A stretch of DNA of 64,000 nucleotides. Origin: Grammothele lineata (lineage: Eukaryota; Basidiomycota; Agaricomycetes; Polyporales; Polyporaceae). The notes under the pieces were generated by a model. It ran no database searches, was not told where the DNA came from, and was given only the letters and a program-made list of their open reading frames with translations. The DNA lies in assembly GCA_002150815.3 (NCBI GenBank), contig NDFF03000143.1, forward strand, positions 122,489 to 186,488. The letters are read 5' to 3'. Each line of letters begins with the position of its first letter. Position 1 is the stretch's first letter. The position numbers were made by a program, and so were the translations under genes. Of the stretch, positions 13,301 to 22,807 are shown in pieces.

Positions 13301-13823
13301 GACGCTGATCTGTGTATGGAGAAGGGGGTGGCATGAGACGAGTGAGGGGCATGTCAGAGACAAAGACGAAGACAAAGAGGAAGGGAGGGGGATGAGGACG
13401 TACCCCGGAGATGGCCTCGACGAGGCTGGACTTGCCCGCGCTCTGATTGCCGATGACGACGATGCGGGGGAGCTCGATGTCGATGTGCGCGCTGTCCGAG
13501 TCGTGCGGGGTAAGCGTCGTATACATGTAAGCAAACAAATGCTGCGGGGGGAGCGTTCAACGAGGAACCGGTGCTCACCCCAGCGCACGGAGCAGCCCGA
13601 CGAACTCGATGAGCTCGCGCGAGCTCTTGGCGTAGTCCGAGGCGCCTACGAGGGACTCGTCTTCAGACCGTTCGGAAGGGGGCGGGGTGTCAGAACGACT
13701 GGACATGCTGCGTGTTGGAGAGGCGGGAAGCGAGAGTGAGGGTGAGGGTGAAGTGCGGTATTCAGCGAGTCTGCTCGACGCGGTGAACCCAAGACGGAAA
13801 GCAGCTGTAAGCACGCTGCTCAT
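10310..13823 (-). CDS. Dynamin-family GTPase with a disordered insert before the GED
   Basis: The GTPase domain carries P-loop GNQSAGKSS (about 13430-13456), G3 SFVDLPG (about 12900) and G4 TKPD (about 12515-12530), followed by RTLWVDILEGRRHPLRHGYY. The stalk region continues with KGRLGTAVLVQNISKLLTQ and EVHRVFKEVLDKLARRHF. An FG/Ser/Pro-rich low-complexity insert (about 10800-11150; FGGSFFGRTQ, FSFGKTSG) follows. The GTPase-effector domain is YFDVSYKRVIDYIPLAIDQH, and the gene ends KALLNFGL at a TGA at 10310-10312. Dynamins of this Mx/Dnm-like fungal class remodel membranes by GTP-driven oligomerisation. No PH domain is seen, which argues against classical endocytic dynamin. The start could instead be the Met at 13706 (MSSRSDTPPP). 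About ten short introns interrupt the gene. Confidence 0.85.
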
Positions 13824-16059
13824 CTGTCCGTTAGCAGTGAACTCTTTACCGTAGCTAGGTGAGTGGCGCGGTAGGTGTCCTTGGTGGGATAAGTTGCGTT
13901 GAATGGCCGAAGGCGGGAGCGCGAGCTAAGTGGGAGACGAGGACAAAGACAAGGTTCGATGAAGGTGGCGCGTCACCGTGACCGCTGTCCGCATAACGAA
14001 GTTTACGCCACCACCGCGTCGCGATTGCCGATGGCGCTTCATAAAGGCACGTGACCGCGCCGGGGGGTAAATGCCATTCAGTAAATTGGGTTCGTCGCGC
14101 GGAGGGAGAAGAAAGGCTACAATGTCTTCGCGACGTTGTAAGTACGTACGACGGCGACGTCGACGGTGGGGCCAGAGAAAGGGAAGGGGCCGCGGGAGAA
14201 GGAGGAGTCCTTGGTCCAAGTAAGTACTAGCAGAAGGACCACGGCGCGCTGTCGACTATGACGCGTGTCGATGTATATATTGGACGCGACGGTGGACGTG
14301 TGGAATGTTACAAGGCACTCTGACTATGAAAGACGTGTAAACGCCTCCCGCAGCACAGGATAGACGTTTATGTATGCGCAGCAGACGAATACGTCGAGCA
14401 CTGAGACATGGTCGCAAACCCGGCTGCGAAGGAGCAGAAAGATTAGTCGACAAAGGTGACGCTGCAGTACGTGAGTCGGGTCCGCAGCATAATTGTGCCC
14501 GCAGCAGCGCCGACTGCGAAACGAGGCACCGGCGAGGTTATTTCTGTCGACGGTCGGGCACAGCACAGGTTGACACTTGGAGCGAAGCCGCTATCCGGAT
14601 TTTACGCTGGCGAGATGGTTTTGAGGTGGAGGCGATGGCGGGATGGAGGGACGCACACGTGTGGAAGAAGTGTCCGAGCGAGAGACTGTGCACGGTGCGA
14701 TGGTACTGAACACAGGCGCGATGGCGACTGAGGCTACGATCGGAAGAGAGAGTGGGAAAGAGAGGAGGTTGGGCGTCGAGCACGGCATAATTGGTAGGGC
14801 AAGGGACGACGGGGACGACGTAAGTGACAGAACCTGATGGGGTGTGCATGGGAATGGATGACATCGCAGCTGGAGGGTGGGAGGGGGCTGCTGCTATACC
14901 GACGACGGCGTACGGAATGGCCCGAGGACATATGTGTGCGAAGAGAAGGATGACGGGAGCGATAAGGAAGGTGATAGGGATAAGCTTAAGTGGAAAGAGA
15001 AATGCCGTCAGAGGAACGGATTGGAATACAAGCGTCGAGTGGGCCAAGAAGAGACTGTATTGTTGTAAGCGCAGGTAGAACGGGAGCTCAGCAGGGTCGT
15101 ACGCCACACGCCGCTCTGCTCGGAGTCGGAGAGGATGGGGAGAACGTAAGTCGGAGAGCGGGTAACGGATAGCGTGAGGGCGCGTGGGAATGCGGTTGGT
15201 ATGTTGGTGCGAAGACGGAAAGTCAGAGTGAGGAGGAGAGGAAGGGCGCGACGGGCCCGAGGCGGCGTCTGGATGGGAAGGAAGAGGCTTGGCGGCCATG
15301 TGGACGTGGACGGGGAAGGGGCGGGGGCAGATTTGCAGGAGGACGGACACTGACGGACAGGGGATGGAGATGAAAGCTGTGAGAGCGGGGTGGTTGGGAA
15401 AGTCGAGCGGTGTCCGGCCGAGCGGGGACGCTGATGTGCAGCGGCGGGCCAGTGCAGATGCCGGATCACCGCCTCCCTTCCATTGTCGATGACGGCGATC
15501 GTCTTGGGCGGGGCGAGGCCTGCTGGAATGCGGATCGTTGGCGTACGCGCACGTCGGGTGTCGAGTAGAGCTCGGAGGCCGCGGCGGGCGTCGGACGGGA
15601 GCGGCGTCGGGGATGACGTCGGGGCGGCGGGAGGCAGGCGGCGGGGTGACCGGGACGACGGGGACGACGGCGGTGGGCATGGGGACGGACAGGTGATGGA
15701 CTGTGATTGGGCTGGGCTGGCCGGAGACACGCCCGGGCCTGGCGGCGCGATCCGGGCGGTTGTTCGGGGCCTGGTTTGGGTCTTTAGGCTGGAGCGTGGG
15801 CCGGACTCTGCACTTGTTCTTCTTCGACTTTTCCTCTTCTTCGACCCTTCGTCCTCTTTTGCTCTCTTGACTTTGCCTCGCTCGTCGAGCCCCTCCCCTT
15901 CGTTTGCTCCCGTCCGCGTCCGGCACGCTTCACGACCTCCCACGCTAGCGCCTACTCATCGTTTACCCACCACCTAATCACCACCCATCGCCTCTTCCTC
16001 CTCTCCATCCGTCCTTGTCCATCTCCCCCTTCGTCGAATCCGCCGCCACCACCACCACC
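13824..16059. other. Large divergent intergenic region upstream of dynamin and NoxR
   Basis: About 2.2 kb lies between two divergent genes, unusually long for this gene-dense block. The NoxR-proximal part (about 15790-16055) is pyrimidine-rich (repeated CTTCTTCGAC, CCTCTTC), typical of fungal core promoters and 5' leaders. A long minus-strand open frame (14538-15926) is Pro/Arg-rich and lacks recognisable domains. Its first true ATG is near 15681, and I do not accept it as a gene. Confidence 0.45.
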
Positions 16060-18564
16060 ATGTCCCTCAAGGCCGAGCTCGAGACCTGGGCTTCCGCCCT
16101 CGCCGCATACGACGCAGAGGACTTTGAAAAGAGCTTGGAGCTCTTCTCCCAGATCGCCGACTCCTCCAAGATCCTCACCAACATCGGCCTCATCTATGCC
16201 ACTCTCGGCGAGCACGAGGCCGCCGTAGAGCAGTTCACCGCGGCCACAGAGCTCGACCAGTACCTGGCTGTTGCGTGAGTCTCTTTCTTTCTCTCCACAT
16301 CGAGATCCCCTCGCTTCGTCCTGTCTCGCCTACCGCACGCTCCACTCCACTCCTTCTCTCAATTTGCCGCTCCTTGCGCCCTTTCTCCTTCTTTCATCGC
16401 GGCCGTTCTCTTTCCTACCCCCTCTGCCTCTGACACGTTGCCTTTCCCCATTCCACCGCCTGCGCATTGCGAACAGCGCCGCGTCCCTCTAATTATGGCC
16501 GCTCCATTATTGTCTTCCCCTTCCGTCCCAGCCCAACTTTAGGACGGACGCTCGTACATCGTGCCCCATCCCCTCTTCGTCGCCGTTGCTTGTTGTGCTC
16601 ACCGGCACGGCGACGGCCAGCGCTGCGCTCGTTCCGCTCCGCTGGGAGGCCCAGCGCAGCGGATCCGTGCCGTTGCCTCCTCCGTTGCCCTCCGCAGGCG
16701 CGGAAATCACTCCTCCTTTTTCGGCCCCCATGCCGTCCGCCCCTCGCCTTCTTCTTCCCCCACCAGGCACTCTTTCGCCTATCCGCTTTGTCTCTCTTCA
16801 CTCTACCATCCGCTTCGGCGTGGTCGCGCCGGGCGCTTGTTATGGCGACCGATGCCTCCCCCACCTTTGATGCGCCCACACACTGCCATGTCCCGTTCTG
16901 ATCGTCTTGTCTCTCTTGAAACCATCACCATCTATCCTCTTTCTCGTCTTTCCGTTCTGAACACTCGTGCTCATGTCGTTCGCTCCACAGATACTTCCAA
17001 TGCGGCGTCTCCAACTTCCTACTCACCCGCTACGACGTCGCCTTCAACGACTTCTCCTCCGCCCTCCTCTACCTCCGTGGCAACCAGTTCATCAACTATG
17101 AGCAGCTCGGCCTCAAGTTCAAGCTCTACTCGGCGGAGGTCCTCTTCAACCGCGGCCTTACGCAGATCTACATGGGCAACATGCAGGTTCGTCGGCTCTT
17201 CTCAGCGCCGGACGTCCGCCCAAACTGATCATCTGTCCTTGGCACACAGGAGGGTCTTGCCGACATGCAAGACGCGCAGCGGGAGAAAGCGACCGAGGAG
17301 CACGGCGTCATCGATGATGCCATCCAGGATCGCGGCGAGGGTTACACCGTCTTCTCCATCGTAAGTCGCCACGAGTTTCTCGTGTCGTTTCACGGTTCTC
17401 AGTCCCCGTTAGCCCGTGGGTGTGCTCTACAGGCCAGCGCAGAAGAAGCTCGAGAACTCCAAGACGCGCGATTTCCTCGGCAAGGCCAAGCTCGTCGCGG
17501 CCGAATCGACAAACGACCTCTTCACCGAGTTCACCGGCGTCGCACGCCTCAAGCAGGGCATCACGCCCTCGAACGTCTTCGTCGAGGACGGCCCCAACGC
17601 CGCGCTCACCCGCTCCGCGACTGTCGCCGTCCCGATGGCGAACGTGCCGAGGCCGATGAACGGCGACGACCCGAAGCCCTCCCCCGCCCTCCAGCGCGCC
17701 AAGACGACGATCAACGTCCCCCCAGACGCGCGCGAGCGCATCCGCGCCGCCGGCGCAGGCGGCCCCCCTGCCCCCGCTACGCCCCCCAAGACCTCTCCCA
17801 CCGGTCCTACCGGCCCCGGCCTCGCGCGCAGCGCGACCTCGGGCGGGATGGGCCGCGGCCCGAACCCCTCCGCAGGGCTCAACGGCCCCACGCGCGGCCT
17901 CAGCATCCGCAAGGGTGGCTCCCCAACCGCGCCCATGGGCGGGGCCCCCCCTCCCCCTGGCGCCCCCGGGGCGCGCGCGACCGAGTTCTATGACGACTAC
18001 CTCGACAGCTACACCGCCGAAGAGCCTGCGCCCGAGGTGCCCCCGCTGCCGAGCGCGGAGGGGCGCGTTGCGAACTGGGCGAAGGGTGTCGGGCGTGCGC
18101 CGACTCAGTCAAGGCCGAGCGCGCCCCCGAGCAGCTATGGGGGCAGCTTGAGCGGGGGCAGTGTGAGAAGGAAGTTGACGAGACGGGGCACGACGAGCCG
18201 GTCTGCGGGCTCGAGGGCGCCCAGCAGCTTTTATGGGGGGTACGAGGAGGAGGAGGAGGGGTACGTCAGTGGGGAGTATGAGGATTTCTTCGAGATGGTC
18301 AAGATTCGGGTCAAGCTTTACTATAGGGAGGAGGTGAGGGGGATGGCGCTCCTGCCCGAGACGCCGTACGAGGAGTTTGTGGAGATGGTGAGCAGGAAGT
18401 TTGGGGTCGTGGTGGGGACGTTGGGGATGAAGTTCAAGGATGAGGACGGGGGGAAGGTGACGTTGAGGGACGAGATGGATTATGAGCTCGCGATCGAGAC
18501 GGCGCGCCATCATGCGAAGGGCAGGCCGGAGGGCCGCCTCGAGATTTGGTGCATGGATGAGTAG
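16060..18564 (+). CDS. NoxR: NADPH oxidase regulator NoxR (p67phox homologue)
   Basis: Begins MSLKAELETWASALAAYD, the usual NoxR N-terminus; an in-frame Met at 16015 adds 15 residues and is less likely. Residues about 1-200 form TPR repeats (FEKSLELFSQIADSSKILTN, KLYSAEVLFNRGLTQIYMGN). The activation-domain segment VGVLYRPAQKKLENSKTRDF follows. After a Pro/Gly-rich linker comes a C-terminal PB1-like domain (about 18295-18560; VKIRVKLYYREEVRGMALL) ending IWCMDE. Total length is about 550 residues. NoxR activates NoxA/NoxB with Rac at hyphal tips; its PB1 domain binds Cdc24/BemA-type partners. Intron 1 (16275-16990) is 716 bp, more than ten times the size of the other introns. Confidence 0.9.
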
Positions 18565-19853
18565 AGGAGTGGTCGGTGGTGTTGTTGTGGTTTGCTCTCT
18601 CTCTCCGTTTGCTGCTGCTCTTGGTGGATCTCTCACTCTCCATCTGTCTCGCCTACCTACCCACGCGCCCGTCTTGGATGTGCTGTCTTGTGTATACCTC
18701 TCTCCGTGTCTCCTCCCTCTCTCTATCTCTATCCTCCATCTATCTTATCTTCTCTGTCTCTCTCCCTCTGCTACATGTACATACGTAGAGCGGGCGCCGT
18801 CCCGCACTCCCCGGTCCCGCCCCGCACCCCCGCACCCAGACCCCTCACGATGCTCCCGCTGTGTGTTTAGGTATATATTTTATTGGTAATGCGAGCCGTC
18901 TGGGGAATCGTGTCGTCGGTGTGCGTAGCTGTGAACACCGAATTCCGGATCGTTGGATAGCTGTGTAGCTACCCTTGTTCAGAATTTGGAAAGAGGTGCG
19001 TCTTCGTGGCGTCTCTACGAGCGGTTCCGACTCCTGACGCGGTCACGTTGCCTGGCCGCCTTCTTCTCACTTAGCTTCGACCTTCCAGCCGCACTAGATG
19101 CTCGGTCGCGCATCCCTGTCGCCGACAGGAACTTCTTCGGACTCGAGTCATCGCCTCCTCCGACGTCTATGACATCGTCTTCGCGAGGTACGACAGGCCT
19201 CATCGCGGTTCTTTGCAGAAGACTCGGTGGCCGTTCATGCTTGCCGGCACCGATGCAGTAGTGGTAGACTCCATTGGACGAGCCGTCTGGGGAAATATCG
19301 TGGGTGGCGTGCACAACTGGGCCGGAGGGGAGTTCAAGTTCTTCGGGATTAGGGACCGGTACGTAGGCTTCGTGGCGTTCGACGTGACGCCGATGCAGGG
19401 TTGAGTCGTAGCGCTCGCGTATATGGTTCCTTCAAGCTGATGAGGTCGGACGCATTGCAGGTGGACCGCGGTGCAATACAAGGACGGCCAGACGCGGGTC
19501 AATGTAGAACGGAGATAGAAGACGGAAACGCTATTCGGCTCCTCCCGAGGACGCTGAGAGTCGTACTAGTACCAGTTTCCTGAGATTCCTACTAACCCGT
19601 CACCTGAGGCTGACGCTGTCACTTGAACACTGCTGCCAGTGCGGGTAGTCGGATGTGGCGTGGTTGGCTGTTCATCGCCTTTCCTCAAGGATGTTTAAAG
19701 GGGGCTGTTGGCCACATCGAGGTCTCAGTTCCCGGGAACTGATCTTCCCTGCATATCTTCAATTCTTGGACTCCCGCGTCCTCACCTGCCCCGCTGTGCG
19801 TACAGTGCCCGTTTTCTATACTCTGTCTTCTCACACGTTGTGTCATAGGTCCG
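18565..19853. other. Intergenic region: NoxR 3' end and HET1 upstream
   Basis: The first ~200 bp are CT-rich (runs of CTCTCT around 18590-18750), probably NoxR 3' UTR. The rest is HET1 upstream sequence and includes a segment also found upstream of the next HET gene. A short plus-strand frame at about 19213-19404 (QKTRWPFMLAGTDAVVVDSI) reads like protein. Indels between the two copies prevent a consistent reading frame. Confidence 0.4.
18984..19280 (+). repeat. HET-unit upstream repeat, copy A
   Basis: About 300 bp that matches 22199-22481 in the same orientation. Shared runs include GAGGTGCGTCTTCGTGGCGT and AGCTTCGACCTTCCAGCCGC. It lies about 570 bp upstream of the HET1 start. Small indels separate the copies, so it behaves more like conserved non-coding or decayed coding DNA than an intact exon. 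Confidence 0.75.
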
Positions 19854-21815
19854 ATGTGGTTGCTCAATACACAGACTATGCAACTCCATCAGTTTAATTC
19901 GTCAGCCGAGGTCCCATATGCATACGCCATCCTTTCACATGTCTGGGAGGGAGACGAACAGACCTTTCAGGAAACTCCCCCTTATGTATCCAAACGCTCT
20001 GCCAAAATCGGGCGACGCGCCCGGCCCCGCAACCTCAAGACTTTCCCCAGCCCGTCCCCCAAAGTCCGGCATGCGTGTGCCCGTGCGCGATGGGATGGAT
20101 TCCGTTGGCTCTGGATTGATACTTGCTGCATCAATAAGGAGAACAGCGCCGAGCTGTCTGAGGCGATCAACTCGATGTACGCTTGGTACGCCCGCTCGGC
20201 TATGTGCTACGCTTACCTCAACGATGTTCCCAACGGCGAGGATCCCTGGAAGCCCCTGAGCGCGTTTAGGGAGAGCAAGTGGTTTAGTCGAGGTTGGACA
20301 CTCCAGGAGTTGATCGCTCCCCCTTCCGTCATCTTTCTTGCCCAGGACTGGTCCCGCATTGGCCCGAAGCGTCTCCTCGCGCCCCTCATTGAACACGTTA
20401 CGGGTATCGACAGGGATGTGCTTACCCATCATTGTGCGCTGCACGAAGTCAGCGTGGCATGCCGCATGTCATGGGCGGCGAAGCGGCGAACGACGCGCAT
20501 CGAAGACGAAGCGTACGCGCTCATGGGCATCTTCGGTGTCTACATGTCGACGATTTACGGGGAAGGTCCAAATGCATTCGCCCGCCTCCAGGGAGAGATC
20601 CTCAAAAAGTGTCCGGATCAGACCATCTTTGCATGGGGGCGCATTCTCAACGATTACTGGAGCGGCACGTTCGTCGCATGTGCTCGAGAGCACGATTATG
20701 CGCCCCACGAGCGCGCGGAAACTCTGCTCGCCCCTTCCCCGGCCGAGTTTGCGGACTGCGCAGACCTGAGGCCGTTCCCGCTCCGCGACCTTGCGGCTGT
20801 CATCCGTGTACCGGAGGGAGTACCGGAGTACACATACACGAGCTGTGGTGTACGCACAAAGTTTCCCCTCTTCCAGCTCGCCCAGACTCCAGAAGTGAAC
20901 GCGGTACTTGCCATCCTAGCCTGTCAACGTGGAGACGGCCGACTCGTCGGGTTGTACTTACGCTCCCATCCACGTTCAACGGGCCCTGCCAATAAAGATT
21001 TTGTTGGAGGATTTATTTCCCGCGGGGGAAGACGGAATCATTACTTTCGTGGGGCCTACCTCCCCTTCGCCGACGTCAGTAGCCTTGGACATATGGCGCC
21101 GGCGGATCCAGCACCTGGGCTATACACGGTGTACGTCCATGCCGAGCCAACCGACTTCACGGCCCATCTGCAACGGAGCAGTGATTCCATTAGACGTCCG
21201 GAATCGACAACTGAACGATCCAGAGCGTCGTCGATGGTCTTTTTCGAACCATCGTGTACCGTCGTACTCTCGCAGAGGACTGAGAAGCACATGAGACTGG
21301 TCGAGTACTATATTCGTTCAATTATACCTCCTGGCGGATTCCGTCTCGAGGTCCCAGGCGACTACTGGACCATACCCTTCGTCGGACACGAGCCATTCAC
21401 AGTATACATCGGCGTCACGCAGCTCTACGAGGGTTCGACGCAGCTGTGGGCAACTGTACTTTTTGATAGGAACATCAACGGGCTTCAAGGCTGGTATGCA
21501 GGGGCGGGCGACATCGTACCGGATGAATCCATGCTTGTGCAGTCATGGAATGGATCGCGCGCGACGTTTAAGGGGCGGGACAGGCAGGTACGGTTATCGT
21601 TCAGCTATCCCGGGTTCGGGGAGGATAGGAGGGCGGATGTGTACGAGTTGGACATCCGATGCGACGGGTCCCAACCGACTAAAGGGTTTGCGCGAAGAGA
21701 GCGGCGGAGCGGGAGGTCAAGCATCATGGATAGCGACGGCTCGTGGTTGTCGAGGAACACGACCGAGTCGAGGTCCTACAAGAGTTTCATTAGCCCTGAG
21801 AGCGGATACTGGTAG
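19854..21815 (+). CDS. HET-domain (heterokaryon incompatibility-type) protein 1
   Basis: A single 653-residue open frame starting MWLLNTQTMQL, which matches the MWLLNT/MRLINT starts of the two paralogues. HET-domain motifs fill about residues 25-260: YAILSHVWEGDEQTF, RWLWIDTCCINKENSAELSE, SKWFSRGWTLQELIAPPSV and VYMSTIYGEGPNAFARLQ. A middle region follows, then a conserved C-terminal module (GHEPFTVYIGV, QLWATVLF, ESMLVQSWNGSRATF, VYELDIR) shared with HET2. HET domains, some of which have a TIR-like fold, trigger cell death in fungal allorecognition. No NACHT, WD40 or ankyrin region is present. The gene is intronless as read and is one of a tandem pair. Its role in incompatibility here is inference. 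Confidence 0.88.
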   Translation: MWLLNTQTMQLHQFNSSAEVPYAYAILSHVWEGDEQTFQETPPYVSKRSAKIGRRARPRNLKTFPSPSPKVRHACARARWDGFRWLWIDTCCINKENSAELSEAINSMYAWYARSAMCYAYLNDVPNGEDPWKPLSAFRESKWFSRGWTLQELIAPPSVIFLAQDWSRIGPKRLLAPLIEHVTGIDRDVLTHHCALHEVSVACRMSWAAKRRTTRIEDEAYALMGIFGVYMSTIYGEGPNAFARLQGEILKKCPDQTIFAWGRILNDYWSGTFVACAREHDYAPHERAETLLAPSPAEFADCADLRPFPLRDLAAVIRVPEGVPEYTYTSCGVRTKFPLFQLAQTPEVNAVLAILACQRGDGRLVGLYLRSHPRSTGPANKDFVGGFISRGGRRNHYFRGAYLPFADVSSLGHMAPADPAPGLYTVYVHAEPTDFTAHLQRSSDSIRRPESTTERSRASSMVFFEPSCTVVLSQRTEKHMRLVEYYIRSIIPPGGFRLEVPGDYWTIPFVGHEPFTVYIGVTQLYEGSTQLWATVLFDRNINGLQGWYAGAGDIVPDESMLVQSWNGSRATFKGRDRQVRLSFSYPGFGEDRRADVYELDIRCDGSQPTKGFARRERRSGRSSIMDSDGSWLSRNTTESRSYKSFISPESGYW

Positions 21816-22807
21816 CCAGTACCGGGTACTTACTATTAGTGAATCATAGCATGATTGGATGATCCTGGCCTCTGCAAGCGCGTCCTCACGTCATTACACA
21901 CTCCGACAATCTGAGTTTAAATCACAAACGAGAGCGCCCTTGTACGGGCCCGGGATATTACCACTTTTGATTTGAATCACCACCTTGAACTTTTGAAACT
22001 CCACACATGCTTGCTCTGTATTTTTGTCATCGATCTTGTTAGGCGGCTCAAGAGCTGTTGCACTCCTCGACTTTTAGGTGCTATGCCTGAAGTTGTAGAT
22101 ATGGACTCGCAGTTTGGGAAGCAAAGCCCTCCTAGGGAGAGGAGCAACTTCTAGGGCCTGGGGGCGGAGCCTCTGTTGGGACAGTGCCCCTTTTCACCAT
22201 TTGGAAGAGGTGCGTCTTCGTGGCGTCTCTTCGCGGCGGTCCTGACGCGGTCACGTTGCCTGGCTTCTTCCTGCTTAGCTTCGACCTTCCAGCCGCACTA
22301 GCTGCTCGGTCGCGCGTCCGGACCGTCCGTCCTTGTCGCCGACTTCCTCGAGTCATCGCCTCCCCCGTCTATGAGATCGTCTTCGCGAGGTATGACAGGC
22401 CGCATCGCGGTTCTTTGCAGAAGATTCAGTGGCCGTTCACGCTTGCCGGCACCGATACAGCAGTGGCAGACTCCATTGGAAGCCCACTTTGTATCCCGAG
22501 GCAGATCGGACTCCCACCCCGTCATCAAAGATCGTACTCGAGGCCGTTGTGGCGGCGATATTCTCATCTGCGGGAGCTAGACGGCTCCCGCATTTGAGTT
22601 CATCGCCCGATGGACGTCGCTCTCACCGCGAACTGCCCCTCGGCGCCGTCGATGGCTTCGAATATGCCTTAAGGCCGCGGTTCGTAGCACACGCGACCGC
22701 GAATCCCTCCTTTGCCCGCCACTACAGCCACGGCTTGCCCACCTCACCGTGCGTATAGCTCTCCCCTAGTCTGCGGAGGGTGCTCACTCTCGACGCGACA
22801 GATTCAG
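21816..22807. other. Intergenic region between tandem HET genes
   Basis: About 1 kb that contains copy B of the upstream repeat (22199-22481). The HET2 frame is open upstream of its first good ATG, back to about 22712, but without support for translation. No other gene was seen. Confidence 0.4.
22199..22481 (+). repeat. HET-unit upstream repeat, copy B
   Basis: Matches 18984-19280 over its whole length with scattered substitutions and indels. It lies about 330 bp upstream of the HET2 start, closer than in copy A. One forward frame is open here (IVFARYDRPHRGSLQK) and a similar frame fragment exists in copy A. The segment may be remnant coding DNA, a shared promoter or an upstream exon. Confidence 0.75.

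Noticed and set aside
14538..15926. 462-codon minus-strand open frame
   Set aside because: Pro/Arg/Ser-rich, no domain, begins at a non-ATG codon (first ATG near 15681) and overlaps the pyrimidine-rich NoxR promoter. High GC makes long antisense frames common here.
16493..16879. Minus-strand ORF inside NoxR intron 1
   Set aside because: Low-complexity Arg/Gly composition and no motif; a GC-rich shadow.
22712..22807. N-terminal extension of HET2
   Set aside because: The ATG at 22808 aligns with the starts of HET1 and HET3 (MWLLNT/MRLINT); the extension has no counterpart.
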